From Eucommia ulmoides (lineage: Eukaryota; Streptophyta; Magnoliopsida; Garryales; Eucommiaceae), in contig CM028340.1 in the NCBI GenBank assembly GCA_016647705.1, forward strand, positions 13,345,001 to 13,409,000: a DNA stretch of 64,000 nucleotides, written 5' to 3'. The notes below the pieces were generated by a model. That model did not search any database, was not told the DNA's origin, and saw only the letters and a list, made by a program, of their open reading frames with translations. Position 1 is the stretch's first letter, and the number at the start of each line of letters is the position of its first letter. Of the stretch, positions 1 to 12,741 are shown in pieces. A program made the position numbers and the translations under genes.

Positions 1-556
1 TATCATCTATAACTTGTTTCTTAGTTATATTGTAATGATGTTTCGTAAGACATTTTGTTTTTTTTGTCATATTAATGTTTAAGAATATTGATATATTTTG
101 ACTATTTAACTTTTAATGCAATTGTATAGTTTTGGTTACTTTTTGTTGATTGGTTGATGACTATAAATTGATATTCATAGCTTTAAGTAGAGTAATTTGC
201 TACAAATTTTATTTTTGTAGCCAATGTATTTCTTGAAGAAAAATTATTTTTGGCTAAAAAAATAATTTCGTCCCCAAAAAATTCCTACCATTTTAGTTAT
301 TTTTTGGCGACAAAAATTTTCGTCGCCAAAAAATTATCTCCGTGATTTTTAATTACTCTTTGGCTACGAAATGATTTGTCATGAAATAGTAGTCTTGCGC
401 GATGAACTAACAATTCGTCACCAAAAACCTTCTGCTACGGCACATAGGCTACGAAATTGAAACAGTAATTTTTTCGTCGCTAAAACGTTTTCGCTACGAA
501 ATTAGGGCCTTAGCAACAAAAAAATTTTGTGGCCAAAACCCATTTTTCTCGTAGTG
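1..556. mobile_element. CACTA-type element, right end (left end outside window)
   Basis: From about 240 the sequence repeats short motifs such as TTCGTCGCCAAAAA and TTTGGCTACGAAA in both orientations, the clustered subterminal repeats typical of CACTA transposons. It ends at 551-556 in GTAGTG, whose complement begins CACTAC, the expected CACTA terminus. No transposase is visible and the left end would lie before base 1. The first 200 bases are plain AT-rich DNA. The family assignment rests on the terminus and the subterminal repeats; no target duplication can be checked. Confidence 0.6.
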
Positions 557-654
557 AATATGTTATCTGTACTTTTATAATCCCGGTTTATTCAAAAAAA
601 AACGTGATAAATTATATTTACTAAGCGTGATATAAAGGCTATTTTGTAGTAGTG
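557..654. mobile_element. Second CACTA-like right terminus
   Basis: Bases 641-654 read ATTTTGTAGTAGTG, the complement of CACTACTACAAAAT, a classic CACTA terminal repeat. It lies 98 bp beyond the right end at 556, so the element ending at 556 may have inserted into an older CACTA element. The matching left end is not in the window. Confidence 0.5.
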
Positions 655-720
655 ACATTTTGGATTATTTATTCTATAGACTAGGATAAATTTATTTAAT
701 AAATGGGGATGAAATAGTTA

Positions 721-1320
721 GGTTGTGTTTGGGTAAGAGATTTGGGGGAGGGATTTCATTTGGGTAAGGGATGTCGAAATAATTTTTTAACAAATACCTT
801 GTTTGGATATTGAGTAGGAAGAATTTGTAAAATCCCTTCAAGTGTCAAATAGTGGTGAAATAGATGATTTCGAAATCCTTTATAAATAGGTGTAATTTCA
901 CAAATCCTTTCTTCCTCAACACTCTTCGCTCCTGAACACCTTCGTCATCGTTTTTTTCGTCATCGCGAATTTTTCTCATCGTCCTTCTCCTTCGTGACTG
1001 AGATTGTTGTCTATTTATCCTTTACAGTCGTCTTCTTCTTCCCGTAATCTTCTTCTTCGTCGTGACTGAGACCTAAGATCCCTCGTCGAATTGTCGTTGT
1101 GACTGAGACCTGATATCCCTCGTTGAATTGTCGAATCATCATCATGACTGAGACTTAAGAATTCTACAGTTTCTGTGAAAGACGGTGTTGTGGGTATTGA
1201 AAGACAAAATGGGTTCTGCTCGAAATGACCAAACAAGGAATTCGTTAAATGATGGGATTTTGAAATCTCATCATTTAACAAATTCCTTGAATTTGTCAAA
1301 TCCATTAGCCAAACGCAACC
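721..1320. mobile_element. 600-bp TIR element (Harbinger/Tourist-like MITE)
   Basis: The left end GGTTGTGTTTGGGTAA and the complement of the right end, GGTTGCGTTTGGCTAA, form an imperfect terminal inverted repeat of about 25 bp. The flanks are TTA (718-720) and TAA (1321-1323), compatible with a degraded TWA duplication. The interior is CT-rich with a repeated block containing CGTGACTGAGACC (about 995-1155). Related pieces lie at 2215-2400 and 39470-39610, so this is a dispersed family. No transposase is encoded, and the reading frame across 1015-1383 is a product of the repeats. Confidence 0.6.
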
Positions 1321-2701
1321 TAAAAATGGTGAAAAGAGGGATTTATAAATGACTTTGAAATAGGTGTCATTTTCCAAATCCACCTATCAGAGTCGCGTCG
1401 TCCGTCTTCTTATTTTTCGTCGTAGAGATTCTTCATTGTAGGGCTTCTTCTTCGTTGCAAAGGCTTTTTTTCTTTGTCATAGGGCCTCTTATTTATCGTG
1501 ACTGACCTAAGCACTTCTTCTTCACATCTTCATCAACACCATATTTCTTTGTCTGCATCTTCGTCGTTCACTATTCTTTGTCGCAGTTGTGGTGTAGGGC
1601 TTTGTCGTCGTTCATCGTCATCTTCTTCATTGTCCATTGTTCGGTCGTCATCCAATTTGTTGTACATCTAAGTTTTAGGGTTCAAATTTTGTTGTCGTCT
1701 TCATCTACAGCTTTGTCCATCGTCGTCGTCTTCGCCTGCAGTTTCTTCGTCTTCGTCTTCACAGGTCGTCGTTCAATTTGGTCTTTGTATAGAGGCGGGA
1801 CATCGTCTTTGTTTGCAAGTGCTATTCAAGTTCGTCTGCAAGTGTTGTTCGAGTTTTGTGAATAATTTCAAATTTGTTGTTTATAATCTTTATAAAACTT
1901 AGGGTTGAATTAAGTAGAGTCGGTGAATGCGTTTTCCATTGTCTTCTTCTTCGCATCGTCGTCCTCTAATTTGGTCTTCTTCAATTCAGTCGTCATCCAA
2001 TTTTTGCATTTTGTGAAGATCTGATGTAGTGATTTTTGTGAATTTTGAGAATTTTTGTCCATTAGGGTTCCTTGTTATTTTGTGAACGTTTTAATTTTTT
2101 GTGTATTTTGAGAATTTCGCTTACAAATACTTCACATATCCAAACAAGGAAATTATAAAATTACATGATCAAATACTTCAGCTAAAATAATTATCTAAAT
2201 AAGGAATTTGGAAATTATGGGTAAGGGATTTGCAGAAGAGATTTCATTTGCTCAAAAGATTTCACAATTCCTCTATAGTAAATTCCTTGTTTGGGTACTA
2301 GGAAGAGAAATTTATGAAATCCACTCATTTGTAAAATAGAAGAATAAAAGATTTGCAAATTCTTTCAAAATCCTTCCAAGAGGGAATTTGTTAGTTTTTC
2401 CATTACTTATCCATTTTATTTCAATTTCATTTTTTATTTTGTAATTGTATAAATTTCAAAAATTACATAATAAAATTATATTTGTAAAATAGGTTTAAAA
2501 ATAGAGCTTTTTATTGTTTAACCCTTACTTAAGAGTTAGTTTAGTGAAAATTTATTTTAAACAGTTACGTTGTAATTTAGTCTTTTTAAGATACATTATT
2601 AAGGTATAGTCCTTTGACCATTGACCGAATTAAAAAATAGACCTTTATACCCTTGTATAAATATTAAAAAAAAAAAAAAGCAATCGGTGGGAGATCCTTC
2701 A
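1321..2701. other. Gene-free stretch with relics of the 721-1320 family
   Basis: 1321-1860 is CT/CGT-rich, with repeated CTTCTTCTTCGTCG-like text giving serine/valine-rich spurious frames. 2215-2400 contains GGGTAAGGGATTTGCAGAAG and related text that matches the interior of the 721-1320 element and of 39470-39610, so it is probably a second degraded copy. The rest, to 2701, is AT-rich with no supported gene. Confidence 0.5.
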
Positions 2702-3341
2702 TTTAAGGTCTAATTGGTCAAAAGTCCTACATGCGGTAAAAACTTTTGATTTAGTCCTATCTGTTTTAAAAAGGCGAAAACATTGCTCACATGATAACTA
2801 CGAACCAGTTACATGTAACTATTTTGTGTGTAATATTATTGTATTAGTTATAGGTAACTAATTTTATTTTATTTTTTCTTCAGTTATATGTTCCAATAAT
2901 ATGTAACTTTTTAGTTACATGTCTCTGAGATATAACAAAAAAAAATTGATATTTTTTAGTCACATGTTTCAATAATATGTAACTTTTTAGTTACATGTCT
3001 TTGATATGTAACTAAAAAATTTGATATTTTTTTCAATTACATCACAAAATATTATACATATATATGTAATTGTAACATGTAACTAATATTATATAAGTAC
3101 ATGTAACTAAAAATACCCAAATATGTGTGAAAAGTAACAAGATGAAATTGTAACTAACATTAGTTACATGTAACAGAATTCATTATAAAAACTGAATGTA
3201 TTCACCAAAAGATTCCCTACAATCCTTGCAATATCCCTACAATTCCTGCAATGCGGAACTAAAACACAAGTGAAATCTAACTTAAAGGACTAAATCAAAA
3301 CCTAATAACACAAAAGGACTTTTTACTAATTAGACTTAAAA
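2702..3341. mobile_element. Fold-back MITE with GTTACATGTAAC-rich centre
   Basis: The left arm (from TTTAAGGTCTAATTGG) is complementary to the right arm (ending in CTAATTAGACTTAAA) over roughly 60-70 bases, including the AAAAGTCCT and TTTAGTCCT blocks. The centre holds many copies of the palindromic motif GTTACATGTAAC and variants. Similar text recurs at 38350-38500. There is no coding capacity. The superfamily cannot be assigned because no clear target duplication was found. Confidence 0.5.
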
Positions 3342-4490
3342 AATAAGACTTTTCACCGATTTTCCCAAAAAAAAAAAACCTTGTTTCTCTTTCATTTTAG
3401 TCTCTCTCTTTACAGTCCAGCCTTCGCCTCTCCCTCTCTCCATCTTTCTTCTTATTCTCCAAAGAACAGCTCACGGTTGTTGAACTCATGGTGATGAACT
3501 CTACCGCTGAGATATTGTGGTCGGCCGCGATAGTCGGAGCCAATGGCTGGAAAAGTAGTATATGAATATATCTGGTTTTAGGGTTTTGAGAATGTCGGAG
3601 CAATTTGGGTTCGACATGTCAAAAGTGGTTGGTGATTTTTTTTTGGCATGTATTTGATCCAATTTCTTTGTTCTTAGTAAGCGAACAGGAAAGCTGCAAC
3701 CAACACCATTTGTATTGAGGGTTACAAGGGTGTATTAATTACATTTCCCCTCTCCTTTTTCAGAATCGTTTTCAGATTTGTTTCAGAGTTTTCTTTTTTT
3801 GCTGATTTGATTTTTTATTTTTCCAGATCCATTTTTCAGATCTGTTATTCGATTTGATTCTTGCCGATGATTGTTCTTGGTTGTTCTTGATTTGATTTCG
3901 TGATTTGTTGTTTTTGGTGTGTGTTTAGATTTGGAAAATATGAGAATGTTTATGTGATTTTTTGTTGATTTTTGTGGATTTTTTGAGTATGTTTATACCA
4001 ATTGTAGTTGGGTGAATGTTTACACCGATTTGTTTTCGCTGGTCTTAGAATTTTTTCATTATTTTTTATTTATTTTGAAATATTGAGTGAACATTCACAT
4101 ATAGGTGAACATTTATAAAGTTTTTTTTTATTAGATGAGTGAAATATTAATTGAACATTGAGTGAAATATTGTTCTAAAATATTGATTGAACATTTAGAT
4201 AACACAATCAACCCTGTTAACCTGTATTAAATGTTAAAAATTGTAACATTTGTTTAATTTTTTTATATGGAATAAATGTTCATGTGTTGTCATATCTCAC
4301 AAAATGGTATTTTATGTAAATTAGGAGAAAAGAATAGTAAAAAAACAGGGATTATTTTTTTAAAAAAAATCGAGGATTGATAACTTAACTAAAGTAGTTG
4401 GAGGTCTATTTTATAATTTCTATATTTTCGGAGGACTAAATAATGAAATTTTCTTAAAAATGAATGGATTATATTTGTAAAATACGTATA
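3342..4490. other. Intergenic, no gene seen
   Basis: 3370-3560 is CT-rich and then mixed sequence with short frames only. 4080-4210 repeats GAACATT/GTGAAATATT text. 4240-4490 is AT-rich and forms the left flank of the large element that starts at 4500. I saw no splice-bounded exon or RNA gene here. Confidence 0.5.
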
Positions 4491-5010
4491 AATATTATAG
4501 GGCAAATTACACTTTACCCCATGTAATTCGAATGTTTTGCATTTTTGCCTCTGTGGTATTTTTGTCACCACTTTACCCTTGTAGTCAGGATTTTTTGCAG
4601 TTTACCCCTTAATGTAGGCCTAACTGCTAGCGGTGGTCATCGACCGGGCCGAGCTTTAGCTAGGATATTACAAAAAAAAAATATTATTCCCTATTCCAGC
4701 CCAACCCTATGTTGAGGCCCTACATTTACGCCTAAGCCTGGTCCTGCAAAAAACAAAAATGCCCAAGTTCAGCCCTAGGGTAGGGCTTGGGCAATGCCAA
4801 TTTTTTTAACTACCAAAATTAGTTAAAAAATGAATTTCATATTTCTAAAACAAAATATTGATGACATAAAAATTTTACATCAACGTGAAAAACACAAGTA
4901 ACATTGTTTTTCAATACAATAATCATAAACTTAAATTTTCTATCATGTGAAAATATCTAAAAATGGTCATCCAATCACAAATAAAACATCATTACCCACA
5001 TCGTCAACTT

Positions 5011-5108
5011 TTTTTTTTTATATAGTTTACACAGCACCTGGTGGGATTCGTACCCCACCCCAACCGTGGGGGGAGACATAAACCTACCACTAGGGCAACA
5101 CCTCAATC
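5011..5108 (-). mobile_element. Short tRNA-derived SINE
   Basis: On the minus strand the head contains TAGTGGTAGG, which fits a polymerase III A box, and GGTACGAATCC, which fits a B box, about 35 bases apart, followed by a short body and an A-rich tail (the T run at 5009-5019). It is flanked by 16-bp direct repeats, CCCACATCGTCAACTT (4995-5010) and CCCACATCATCAACTT (5109-5124), which differ at one base. Tail, pol III boxes and long duplication together mark a retroposed SINE. At about 98 bp it is almost only the tRNA-like head. Confidence 0.75.
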
Positions 5109-5124
5109 CCCACATCATCAACTT

Positions 5125-6659
5125 TATTCTTCATTTTCTTTTTCATCAATAGAACCTGGAAACAACACACATAAGTAGTGTACATAACAAAAATTGTGAG
5201 TGCACAGAACAAAAATTGTGATTAAATTGGGAAGAGTTACTAATAGACCTAAAAAACAACAAACAGCACAGAACATACAAACTTCATTTCCTTCTTCATC
5301 AAATGATTGGGTACAATCAGCTGCAATTTAGAGAAAAAAAAAAATGAGAATTTCAAATTGCAAGTATGCAATTGAATTCAAAAATAGCAACTAACAAGAA
5401 CCTACCAACTAACAAGTATTGAATTGAATTCAAAAATAGCACAATACCCATTTCATCATACCTTCCATCATATTGCTTGAGAATAGTATTTTTGTTGTTG
5501 AAGTAAAGTGTCCATTTTATTTGGCTTACATAAAATGAAATTGGGAATAGAACATACAGCGCCCCCCAACCCCCCCCCCCCCCCCTCCTCAAAAAAAAAA
5601 AAAACAAGAGACGTTTTAAATAGCATTAGGTCATAAAAACAACTTAAAAAAATTGATTTGTTTGGAAGGAACATAAACTTGCTTTATAAAAAGTAGCGGC
5701 TGAAAACAGCAATGACTCATTTTAAACAGCAACGACTCAAAATAGCAGATGTTTTAAACATCAACGTCTTAAAAAAAATAGGCTAAAAAGAAAACAGTGG
5801 CTCAAAATTTATTAAAACCACACTACATTACCAGAACAGATACAGCAAAAAAGCAACGCTTTCTCAGTCCCCTTGTAATTTCAATAATTTTTTGCCCTGA
5901 AAACCAAATATGATATTAGGTAATCATTAGGTAACCAGAAAAACAAGTCATAAACAAAGTCTGCTAAAATTGATCTTTTAGGTTCTAATTAAATATAAGA
6001 ACATTTCACATCACACTCGAACTACCACTGATACAGAATAATACCCTGCAATATATGTCTGATACATACTCCTGCCAAAACAAAATATCAGCAAAAATGA
6101 TAGAAAAAAAAACATCCTTAATTCATTGCAAAATCATTTTTATATTGACCTAATGAGCTTTGGTCCCTTTAGCATCTACATTTCCATGAAAAACCACATA
6201 TTGCATGCCAATCAAAGTAAAGAAAATCAACTAGAAGCTTGGGCCTGTCCTAACACTGGATTGTCAACAATGAATATCCACATAAATAGCAGGAACGAGA
6301 AGTAGAATGCCCTCAACCCCAGAAACCAAAAGTAATTGTTGCTGTTGGTACCAGTAGGATGCCTCTTAATTTAGAAAATTAACTTGAATTTTACTTTCGC
6401 CAAAGTTGAAGAATGAATTAGGATAAATTAAGACAAATTCAAGTTAAATTTCTAAAATTCACATTTTTTTCTAACCAACAATGCATACCATTTATTTTTA
6501 TTTTTTGGCCATGATATAGAACACATCAATTTAATGAATTGAATAGAATTATAATATGTGTGGTTACGAGAAAAACCATACAAAATTATAATCGAGATGT
6601 CAACAACCAAGTTCCACATAAACCATATAGAATTTTTTTTAATAAATTCTACCGGTCTT
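5125..6659. other. Gene-free interior of the 4500-31474 element
   Basis: AT-rich DNA. It contains a C run (about 5566-5586) followed directly by an A run (5590-5604), and repeated AAACAGCAACGACTC-like text around 5700-5770. Reading frames at 5353-5674 run through the homopolymers and are not genes. No conserved protein was recognised. Confidence 0.5.
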
Positions 6660-7413
6660 TGTTCTACACTGAGCTATTATTGTTTTCAATAAATTTGGGT
6701 GAGATCTTCACAACTTAATTAAAGTTCTTTATTATATTATTTATTTGATTACTTGGATTAAGTGTTTTAGAAAATTCATTTTCAAATATAATATCTTGAA
6801 AATCTTTTAAAATGATTTTTATTTGGGAAATCTTATTATTTCTTATCTGTGTTTTATTAAATCAGATTTGCTCCTAACATAAATTCTATCACATAGTTTT
6901 CGAGGCATTAATTGCACATAATTGTTTTGAGATGGTAGAAGCTTCTGTGGGAAGAAACTACTGAATTTTTTGTATTTATGAGTTTGAGCGGATTAGATAT
7001 ATTTTGAACGGTGTCTAAATAGGGTAATTAGGGTTAATCTTTAGCCTGAGAAATATATTAGAGTTTGATCTTTAACCTGTGAAAAATATTAGTTTAATCT
7101 TTAGCATTTTAAAATATTAGATTTTAATTCTTCCTGCAGTAGAATTAGGTTATTCTTTAGCCGGAAAAAAATAAGGCTCTTCCTGAGCCTGTGAAAATGA
7201 TAAGTGTAATAGTTTGAGAGTGTAAATATTTGATTCTAAGCCTAAGAAAATAATTATGATTGTAAGGGTTTGGTTCCTAACTCGGAAAGGAATCAAGGTT
7301 AGTGGATTAGGAAATCTCTGAGGAGCTCGGAGGACTGGATGTAGGTAAGAATAGATTACCGAACCAAGATGAAATTATTGTGTGCTGCATTGTTATATTT
7401 CTGTAGTTTGGAT
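6660..7413 (+). mobile_element. Truncated Copia LTR relic, left portion
   Basis: This stretch follows, in order, the text of the distal half of the Copia LTRs at 52140-53124 and 57330-58326: GGTAGAAG..TGGGA..AAACT, then GAGTTTGAGCGGATTAGA, then repeated GTTTGATCTTTA-type lines, then the segment before the LTR end. It is cut at 7413 by the LTR retrotransposon that follows and resumes at about 16013. The 5' half of the LTR is missing and the sequence is strongly diverged, so it is an old copy. Confidence 0.6.
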
Positions 7414-7850
7414 TGTTGGAATATTTTATGAGCTAACATTAATTGAATTAATTGTTTTACAAAAATGCGTTAATGGATAGTCTATTATTTAAGCTGCCCA
7501 AATAATCAGTGATCATATTTTTATTTGGGTTGTGGCGTCTTTTATGTAGAACCAAGTTAAGTGGCAAGTATAGGTTTAGGGTTTTGTTGAAGCTCGTTAT
7601 GAGAGGGTCCAACAAGAAACCCTAATATATATAACTAGGTCCCCTCCCTAGTCGAGATTAAGGGTTTCTTCCTTTTGAGAGCCGCGACCACAATAATCTA
7701 GATCATAGGGAGAAAAACCTAGTTAGTAATCCGCTATGACAAATTCAATCTCCTGCGATGGCCCAAACAGGTACGTATTCGATTACCGTTCTTTATTGTT
7801 GTATCATAATATTCATGTATGTTTACGATTATTATTCAATTCCATTTTAT
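7414..7850 (+). repeat. 5' LTR of the 7414-16012 element
   Basis: Starts TGTTGGAATATTTTATGAG and runs parallel to 15582-16012, including GTCCCCTCCCTAGTCGAG and AATCTCCTGC. A TATA-like stretch, AATATATATAACTAGG, lies about 220 bases in and could be the LTR promoter. The exact right boundary is uncertain: the two copies stop matching at about 7850, but the primer-site candidate suggests 7874. Confidence 0.65.
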
Positions 7851-7948
7851 TGTGATTATGAGAAACAATCAACATATGGTATTGGAGTCTACGTACATGA
7901 TTTAGGATTGACAATTGCTTTTTATATTTTTTTATTTTCTGTTCTTTA

Positions 7949-8279
7949 CGAAATCGAAACTTGCGGCTATGATTTCATGAGATTTTTTATTTCAATTGAA
8001 TGTAAAATCTTAGGGGTTTTATTCCCCTTGTTTCAAGCTTTAATTTGATATACTATACATTCTATTTGGTTGCATAATTAGAGAGTATTTCGTGGTTGAC
8101 GTTTCGGTTACGAACCCTAGAAAACTCCCGAAACCAAAACTTGGGGCCGTGATTTCATGTATTTTTTTGCTTCTATTGAATGTAAAAACTTAGAGCTTTT
8201 CCTCCCATTGATTCAAACTTTAATTTGATATATTACACATGTTTTTGGTTATGTAATTAGGAAGTATTTCGTGGTTTAA
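7949..8279 (+). repeat. Tandem duplication, two ~150-bp units
   Basis: Unit one (about 7949-8101) and unit two (about 8130-8279) share GATTTCATG, CTTTAATTTGATATA and AGTATTTCGTGGTT in the same order. The open frame 7758-8048 spans the LTR and the first unit and is not supported as a gene. Confidence 0.6.
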
Positions 8280-11207
8280 GTAAAATTGAGATTCATTTTT
8301 AAAATCGACGAATATAGACATGGTTTTGGTACAATTAAACATCATATAAAGGTATTAAATTAATATTAAGTATAAACCAATATAAAATTCGGTAGAAATA
8401 ATGGTTAAAATCGAGTTTTAGGTTTTTGCCCATGGAGGAGTGAGAAAACTCAAAATCGCGATTTGTTCTTGATTTTTGGTGATATTTCTCTCAATTTTTC
8501 TTTAATTAATTATTATAGATGTGTTGTAAAAACATAAATCTACATAAACCCATAAAAAATTTGGAGAAAATGGTCCGATTTTAGGGTTTTTACATAACCA
8601 GGTCAAAACCTGGTCGAGTTGACCCGGTTCAAACCCGACTGGAGGTCGAAGACAACCTCCGGCTGAGCCGGCACTTCCCCACTCGTGCAACGAGAGAGTG
8701 GGGGCACGTGAGAGGTGTTCCGGGACCCGTTTTGGGTCCCTTTTTTTCCTATGCACTTGTTTTCATGCCCTCTAATTTCCTGTAAAATTTATTTGATTTT
8801 TGGAGGATTAAAAACATTTTTTAGTTAATTATTACTTATTATGTAATTTAATTAGCTTAAAATTATTTTTAGGCATAATTTCATGTTGAAAAGTTTATAG
8901 AAATTATATTGGATAATTTGAGACAAGATTTCAATACTCACTCTCCCTATATTAAGATTTATTAATGTGTACTCTCCTAATTAATTTAAATTCACATAAA
9001 TTATCGCATAAAATGGTTGAGGGCCGTTTTGACCCTCAAAACGATGAAATTTGGCTAAAATCACATCCGACGCCCGACATAGTTTGGCGGGTTTTCTCAG
9101 AAGACCATTCTACCCAAAAACAATGTATTTTTTGTAAAAAACAGTCATAATTGACTTTCTGGTCAAACATGGGCTTTTTGGGCCTTTTGGGCCTTCGAGT
9201 GTTCTCTTTAGGCCATGAAATCTCACTCATATTAAACTGTATTACCTTGTTAATTATAAGGGCAGAGGTGAAGGAGATAATTTCTCCGATTCCCTTCTTT
9301 TCTCTGTCTTCTTTGTCATTGGCGGTCAAAATCGACGATTCTCTATTGAATGATCTTCGATTTCGGTTTTATCTCTCATCGCAGCGCGACACAAGGGAGG
9401 CAAATATACGGTTATGATTTCGTCCCTAAAATTTGGCCTTAAAACAATGAAATTTTTTACGCTTTATACCCGGAAATTTAACTAGAATCTCACCCTGTCC
9501 AAGTAGTTTCAATTTAAACATATAAGATGTCTTATTAACTTTATATGTTATTTTCTGAAGTGTAATGAATTGAAACTAGTAAGAATATTTAATTACACAA
9601 TTAACCCCTAAAGTTTAGAGGAAGATGACAGTGAGTCAAACCCTAGTGAGTCGACTCATCACGACTCAAACAGATCAAGTTTTGGGCTCCAGATGCTAGC
9701 TAAGAAATATCATAGATATACTAGTAATAGGCCCAATATCTCAAGGCCCATCTGGGAATAACCTGAAGTTAAAAGCCAATAGATTCCAATCTTTTTATTC
9801 AGATGAAGCCCAAAACTCCAACATAGTGTTAAAGTCATCAGGAATGATCCAAATAGAGATGGACTAGCCCATGTAGCATATTTTCATGATATCACTTTAT
9901 TTTCTACTCACGGATGTGATAATGATGCATACTTTTGTGTTTGTCTCTGAGGATAGAGTTAGTCTTGAGTCTTTGAGTTATGAGATTTACATCTTCCAAA
10001 AGAATTTAAATTTTGAGTTATGCAAGTATGGTACTCTTATTTTTGTGATATTTTCTATATTTTCCTGATGTATAATTTGTTGTTCTATATAATTTTTTGT
10101 CATGAATAGTTTTTTTAAGTTTGATCTTACTTATGATCTACATATTAAAAAAGATTAAGAAAAATCATAGTTATAAGCTGTTTGGTTGGTTATGTAACCC
10201 TCGAAACATGAAAGGGTATTTATTCGTATCTTTTGGACTTATCTGCTAATTGATCGTGCTGCATGGAATTGTTTATTTTTCTTATTAAATAAATTTTGTT
10301 ATTCTTCATGCATCAAGTACAAAAGATGTTACTAAAAGTATATATCACCTGCCAATTCTCGACTTTCTTTAATTAAAATTTCCATCAATAAAGAAGATGG
10401 TCAGTCATTGCCCAACAATTATGAATATTGTATAATCCCTTTTTGAATCTTAAATTATTTTCTATTAAATAATTACCCCATCAAGATTTAATTTTGCAGT
10501 TAAATCTCGAGACTTGTTATTTTACAAAAGAGTTGCATTTTAGGTAATATAGTCTTGACAGACATCAAGTCTAAAGTAAATATTTTGACCTTGGGCTTGT
10601 ATTTGGATTTAGTCCCTTGCGTATCTCACTGTGAAAAAAGATTCTTCTGGACAACTTTTCCATTTTATGCATTAAAAGTAGTACATGTTGTTGAATCTCA
10701 ATCACTTATATTACCTAATCCTAGGCTGAGGCTTTCTTTGAGACTGAGTTAGGCCCACTGCGTTTCTACATTAGGACTCTTGTTTGACGTTAGGCATGTT
10801 GAATCCCACATTATTCATGTATTTGATGGTTATGAATCCTAAAGTGGTTTGACTCCTTATCTTTCTATTTATTGTCTTTGTGAAATATTTATATGATGAG
10901 TGACATAATTAAGAAAATTATATCTTTGTTTTGTTTTGGTAACCTGATGGAAGCTGAATTAGATAGATAACTATTGAGAAGTAGTCATGGATAATGAAAT
11001 GTGTGATAAGTATTCATGATTCTTAGTGGGTTAAGTATGATGTTAATAACTAATTTGGTTATTACTACATCTTCCATCAATGAAAATGAGATCTTTCATT
11101 TTTCAAATTTGGGTTATGTTTGGGGCAATATATTTGCGTTTTGGAATGGAAGAAAAGTACTGAGTTATTTTTGTACAATTTCGCATGGATTTATTCTTGT
11201 ATTATGG
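8280..11207. other. Retrotransposon interior, no gene recognised
   Basis: Short frames only. 8590-8740 is a GC-richer patch with CCTCCGGCTGAGCCGGC-type inverted text. 9150-9420 and 10555-10752 give weak frames without recognisable domains. I saw no reverse transcriptase, integrase, protease or zinc-knuckle motif. Confidence 0.45.
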
Positions 11208-12741
11208 TAGGTGCGGATTTTGTGCATTCCTACTTACGCTCGCAAGTATACCAGGTCTAAAGTTTTAATATAGTGGATCTTTGAAGATCGAATATCGTTC
11301 CCACAAAGAAAAGTGTGAATAATTGAATTGAATACCGCAATTGACGTAGTCTCGTGTTATCCTGACGACGGAAGACGTGAATTGAAATTAATCTAACCTA
11401 AACTACAATTAGTGGGTTAATTCTAACTAGGTTGATTAATTAGGGATTGATTTCGTTCACTTAATACACGTTTGATTTCGTTCGGTTAACAATAACGGAG
11501 TTTAGGTATCCGATAATCTCGGTTCGTAAATTCCTCTACCACCTCTTCCGAGTATAAGACGAGGGAATATGCGACTTTGTGTCGGTGAAGAGGTCCCCCT
11601 CAATGTCTTAACAACTCTAGGCCGCGTGAGTCTTGACCCAACGTCATCAATTACATACTAACTAACGCCCTCCCGGGTCATTAGGTCGTAACGATGTGTT
11701 TACCCTAGTTCGAATCTAGGGTTACCTCTCCCGAGTGTCAAACCCTAGATTCTCAAGTCCAACCCTAATACCATTACAAGCATATTAAGATCGTCATCAA
11801 ATGATAAACACAATCGAACTTAAAAGCAACAACCGTTAAAGAAACGTATATTAAACCAAACGAGTATTTACACAACTACACATTTCCCTAACTAATCTCT
11901 AAATTACACTAACATGTTCTTAGCCAATACAACATTAAATCAAAAGAAGATCATCATCATCAACAATAAACATTAAATACAAAGATGGAAACAAGGAAAG
12001 AAAAGCCAAATCTCAAAGTGGAGTAGTCCACTTTCGCCAAAGAACGATCCTCCCGAGCTTCCTCTTCTCCGTTGATGAACTTCCTCTTCTAGCTCTTGAA
12101 GGATTGGCCAAGAACACTCTTTACAACTAATCTAATCTACTTCCTAAACCAATCTAATCTAACTAAGGTGGAAGAGAGCTCTCAAGAACAACCAAGCCCT
12201 CTCCCACGTCTAAGAAGTGTCTAAGGTCTTCTTTAGGTTTGGTGGAGAAAAGGGTTAAAAGGAGGGATTTTGAAAATATCTTCAAAATATCTAAAAATAG
12301 ATATTTTAGTGCAGAGTGTCACCGCCTAAGTGGTGGTTCACCGCTTAGGCGGTGGACTTAAATCGGTTAAGTTATGTCGGTAATTTCGCCTAAGCGGTGG
12401 TTTTTCCGCTTAGGCGATGGCTGCTGGCATATCATTCTGTCATTTTCTCGCCTAGGCGGTGGTTTTCTTGCCTAGGTGGTGGTTCAGCCCTTCAGTACTC
12501 CAACATTCTGCCTCTTTTCCGCCTAAGCGGTGGAACTTCTGCTTAGGCGATGGTCTTCATTCACCGAAACCCTGTTTTGCACATTTTGTTCACCGTTTCT
12601 CCACCGTTTTCACTTGTTTCTCACCCTTTGACGTCCTTTTACCTGTTCTACACTAAAACACACTAAAACACAATTAAATATAACTAAAATGCTTGAAAAC
12701 TAACAAATCCGGTTTAGAAATAGATAGGTATTTCACACCTA
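11208..12741. mobile_element. Inserted ~1.5-kb repeat with short TAGGTGYG inverted ends
   Basis: The left end TAGGTGCGGATT and the complement of the right end, TAGGTGTGAAAT, are imperfectly inverted. The left part carries the block CTTACGCTCGCAAGTATACC, which I recall as common repeated text in plant genomes. The body includes a leucine/serine-poor CT-rich stretch and, at 12310-12560, a cluster of palindromic CCGCCTAAGCGGTGG motifs. No transposase and no clean target duplication were found, so the superfamily is open. Confidence 0.45.
12310..12560. repeat. Cluster of palindromic CCGCCTAAGCGGTGG motifs
   Basis: At least eight variants of CGCCTAAGCGGTGG and its near-complement CCGCTTAGGCGGTGG occur in 250 bases, each able to pair with itself or its neighbours. 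The frame 12459-12656 runs through them and is not a gene. Confidence 0.7.

Noticed and set aside
1015..1865. 122-codon minus and 95-codon plus frames
   Set aside because: Products of CGTCTTCTTC-type repeats in a MITE; no conserved domain.
5009..5113. A functional tRNA gene on the minus strand
   Set aside because: The A and B boxes are there, but no acceptor stem pairs properly; the A tail and 16-bp direct repeats show a SINE.
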